Source: Methylobacter psychrophilus
GTDB taxonomy: Bacteria; Pseudomonadota; Gammaproteobacteria; Methylococcales; Methylomonadaceae
Assembly (NCBI RefSeq): GCF_025583945.1
Contig: NZ_JAOEGU010000015.1
Location: 1 to 64,000 of the forward strand
DNA length: 64,000 nt
Reading direction: 5' to 3'
The translations under genes were made by a program, and so were the position numbers. This document shows, one piece after another, positions 63,233 through 64,000 of this stretch (positions are counted from its first letter, which is position 1; every line of letters begins with the position of its first letter). Under the pieces are notes generated by a model that worked only from the letters and a program-made list of their open reading frames with translations, searched no databases and had not been told where the DNA came from.

Positions 63233-64000
63233 GCAACCACACTATTTAATGAATCATTCCAGTCATGCCCAATCGTAGGCGGTAAGATATACTTTCCGGC
63301 AATGGCCAAGGCTGCCGATCTCGCGGCAAGCTGTCCGACTCCACTTAAGTCATTGTCACCACAAATAATGATTTCTTTGTCTTGGTGGTGCTTTCTGATC
63401 TGGATTGCCACGGCGGTTAGGTTGCCGGCGCTAAACGCTACGATGGTAAAGTGGCCAGTTGCTTCATACAGACTGGCACCGGTTGCCCAACCTTCTACGA
63501 TTAAAATAATACTGTCGCGGGTCAAGTCGATAGCATCACCAATAAAATAGCATGAGCCTTGCCGCCTTTCATCATGCGCTTGGTACCGTCATCACCGATA
63601 AATTGAATACTGACCAGTAAACCGATTTCGTTATAGAGAGGAACGACCAAAGCGCCGCGATAGCACCGGACGTTATGCGCCTGGACATTCTTTTTAGTGA
63701 GGTATTGATGATTGACAACCGGCGTTGACCGCTCCCAGACATAGGCGGCCTTCTGAATTGCTGTAACATGGCGGGTCTTTTCTTCGGCCTTGCGTTGCTC
63801 GTTTTGGCGTTGGCGCTCGATTGCAAAGGCTTGTTTTTCAGCATCGGTTAGCTTTTTGAAAGTACCGGCCATTTTCCAGCGTTCTTTGATTCCCTGTTTC
63901 CAGTCACCAAAAGCGGCAGCGGCTTTACCATCAAGGTGCAAGCTATACCAGCCAGTTAGTTTTCCATCAATTTTGAAGCGGTGTAGTTTACCGTCACCTA
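63229..64000 (-). pseudogene. Toprim-domain primase, frameshifted and cut by window edge
   Basis: The upstream frame enters from the right edge (HRFKIDGKLTGWYSLHLDG, then AAAAFGDWKQG) and runs to a stop at 63522. The Toprim half (LIVEGWATGASLYEATG, with Glu, then ICGDNDLSG with the D-x-D) is in another frame ending at 63229. Restoring one base near 63550 joins KAH to YFIGDAIDLTRDS. It is homologous to the DUF7146/Toprim primases of mobile elements. The 5' end lies outside the window. Confidence 0.8.

Noticed and set aside
61731-63941. Programmed frameshifting to join the helicase and primase pieces
   Set aside because: No slippery heptamer with downstream structure is evident at either junction, and an additional in-frame stop favours decay or sequence error.

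Overview
The window looks like chromosome of a Gram-negative gammaproteobacterium with moderate to low GC. The gene content would fit a Methylococcales-type methanotroph or a relative: HvfA/bufferin-type RiPP genes, a SmbP-like metal-binding protein, a PrsR-type exosortase-associated regulator, RND efflux, Lon/Hsp20 and PurEK. No methane or methanol oxidation gene is visible, so this assignment is inference. No rRNA or tRNA gene was recognised.

Layout. 0-9 kb: the 3' end of an IS transposase, a QmcA-like/NfeD pair, a NamZ-like hydrolase, a BT1-type permease, a divergent DRE-TIM protein, a PAS-GGDEF cyclase and an AI-2E permease. 9.5-19 kb: an Hsp20-Lon stress operon, the MoxR-DUF58-TgpA module, a DksA-type zinc finger protein and Aas. 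19-29 kb: small membrane proteins, an orphan PrsR, a DUF2306 protein, an amine oxidase, a guanine deaminase and MetA. 29-32 kb: an SmbP-like protein and a GH13 amylase. 32-36 kb: a compact minus-strand block coding a caspase-like protease, a trypsin-like protease, a lipoprotein that resembles the N-terminal domain of that trypsin, a chagasin-like inhibitor and a papain-like protease. 36.8-41 kb: an FNR-like regulator, an esterase and PurEK. 41.4-43.7 kb: a RiPP operon with a six-cysteine precursor, an MNIO enzyme (DUF692) and its DUF2063 partner, behind a perfect inverted repeat at the promoter. 44-51 kb: Nth and a complete RND pump. 51-58 kb: a frameshifted TetR beside a palindromic operator and a small membrane protein, then YjdM, YcgR, EutBC, a 58-residue unannotated ORF and an MHS transporter.

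58.4 kb to the right edge is different. It is a plasmid- or integrative-element-like replication module with DnaA-box-like sites, degenerate repeats at 43-bp spacing, a protein with a DnaJ-like HPDK motif, SSB, a D5/P4-type helicase and a Toprim primase. The helicase and primase reading frames are broken by two apparent frameshifts and one in-frame amber codon, so the module is probably decaying unless these are sequence errors.

Three dispersed non-coding repeat families occur between genes: a 66-bp palindromic repeat (three copies), a MITE-like element with 22-bp terminal inverted repeats (two copies) and one further MITE-like element. The best candidates for new biology are the protease/inhibitor block at 32-36 kb, with its free-standing prodomain-like lipoprotein, and the HvfA/bufferin-type operon with a variant cysteine repeat and an unusual promoter operator.
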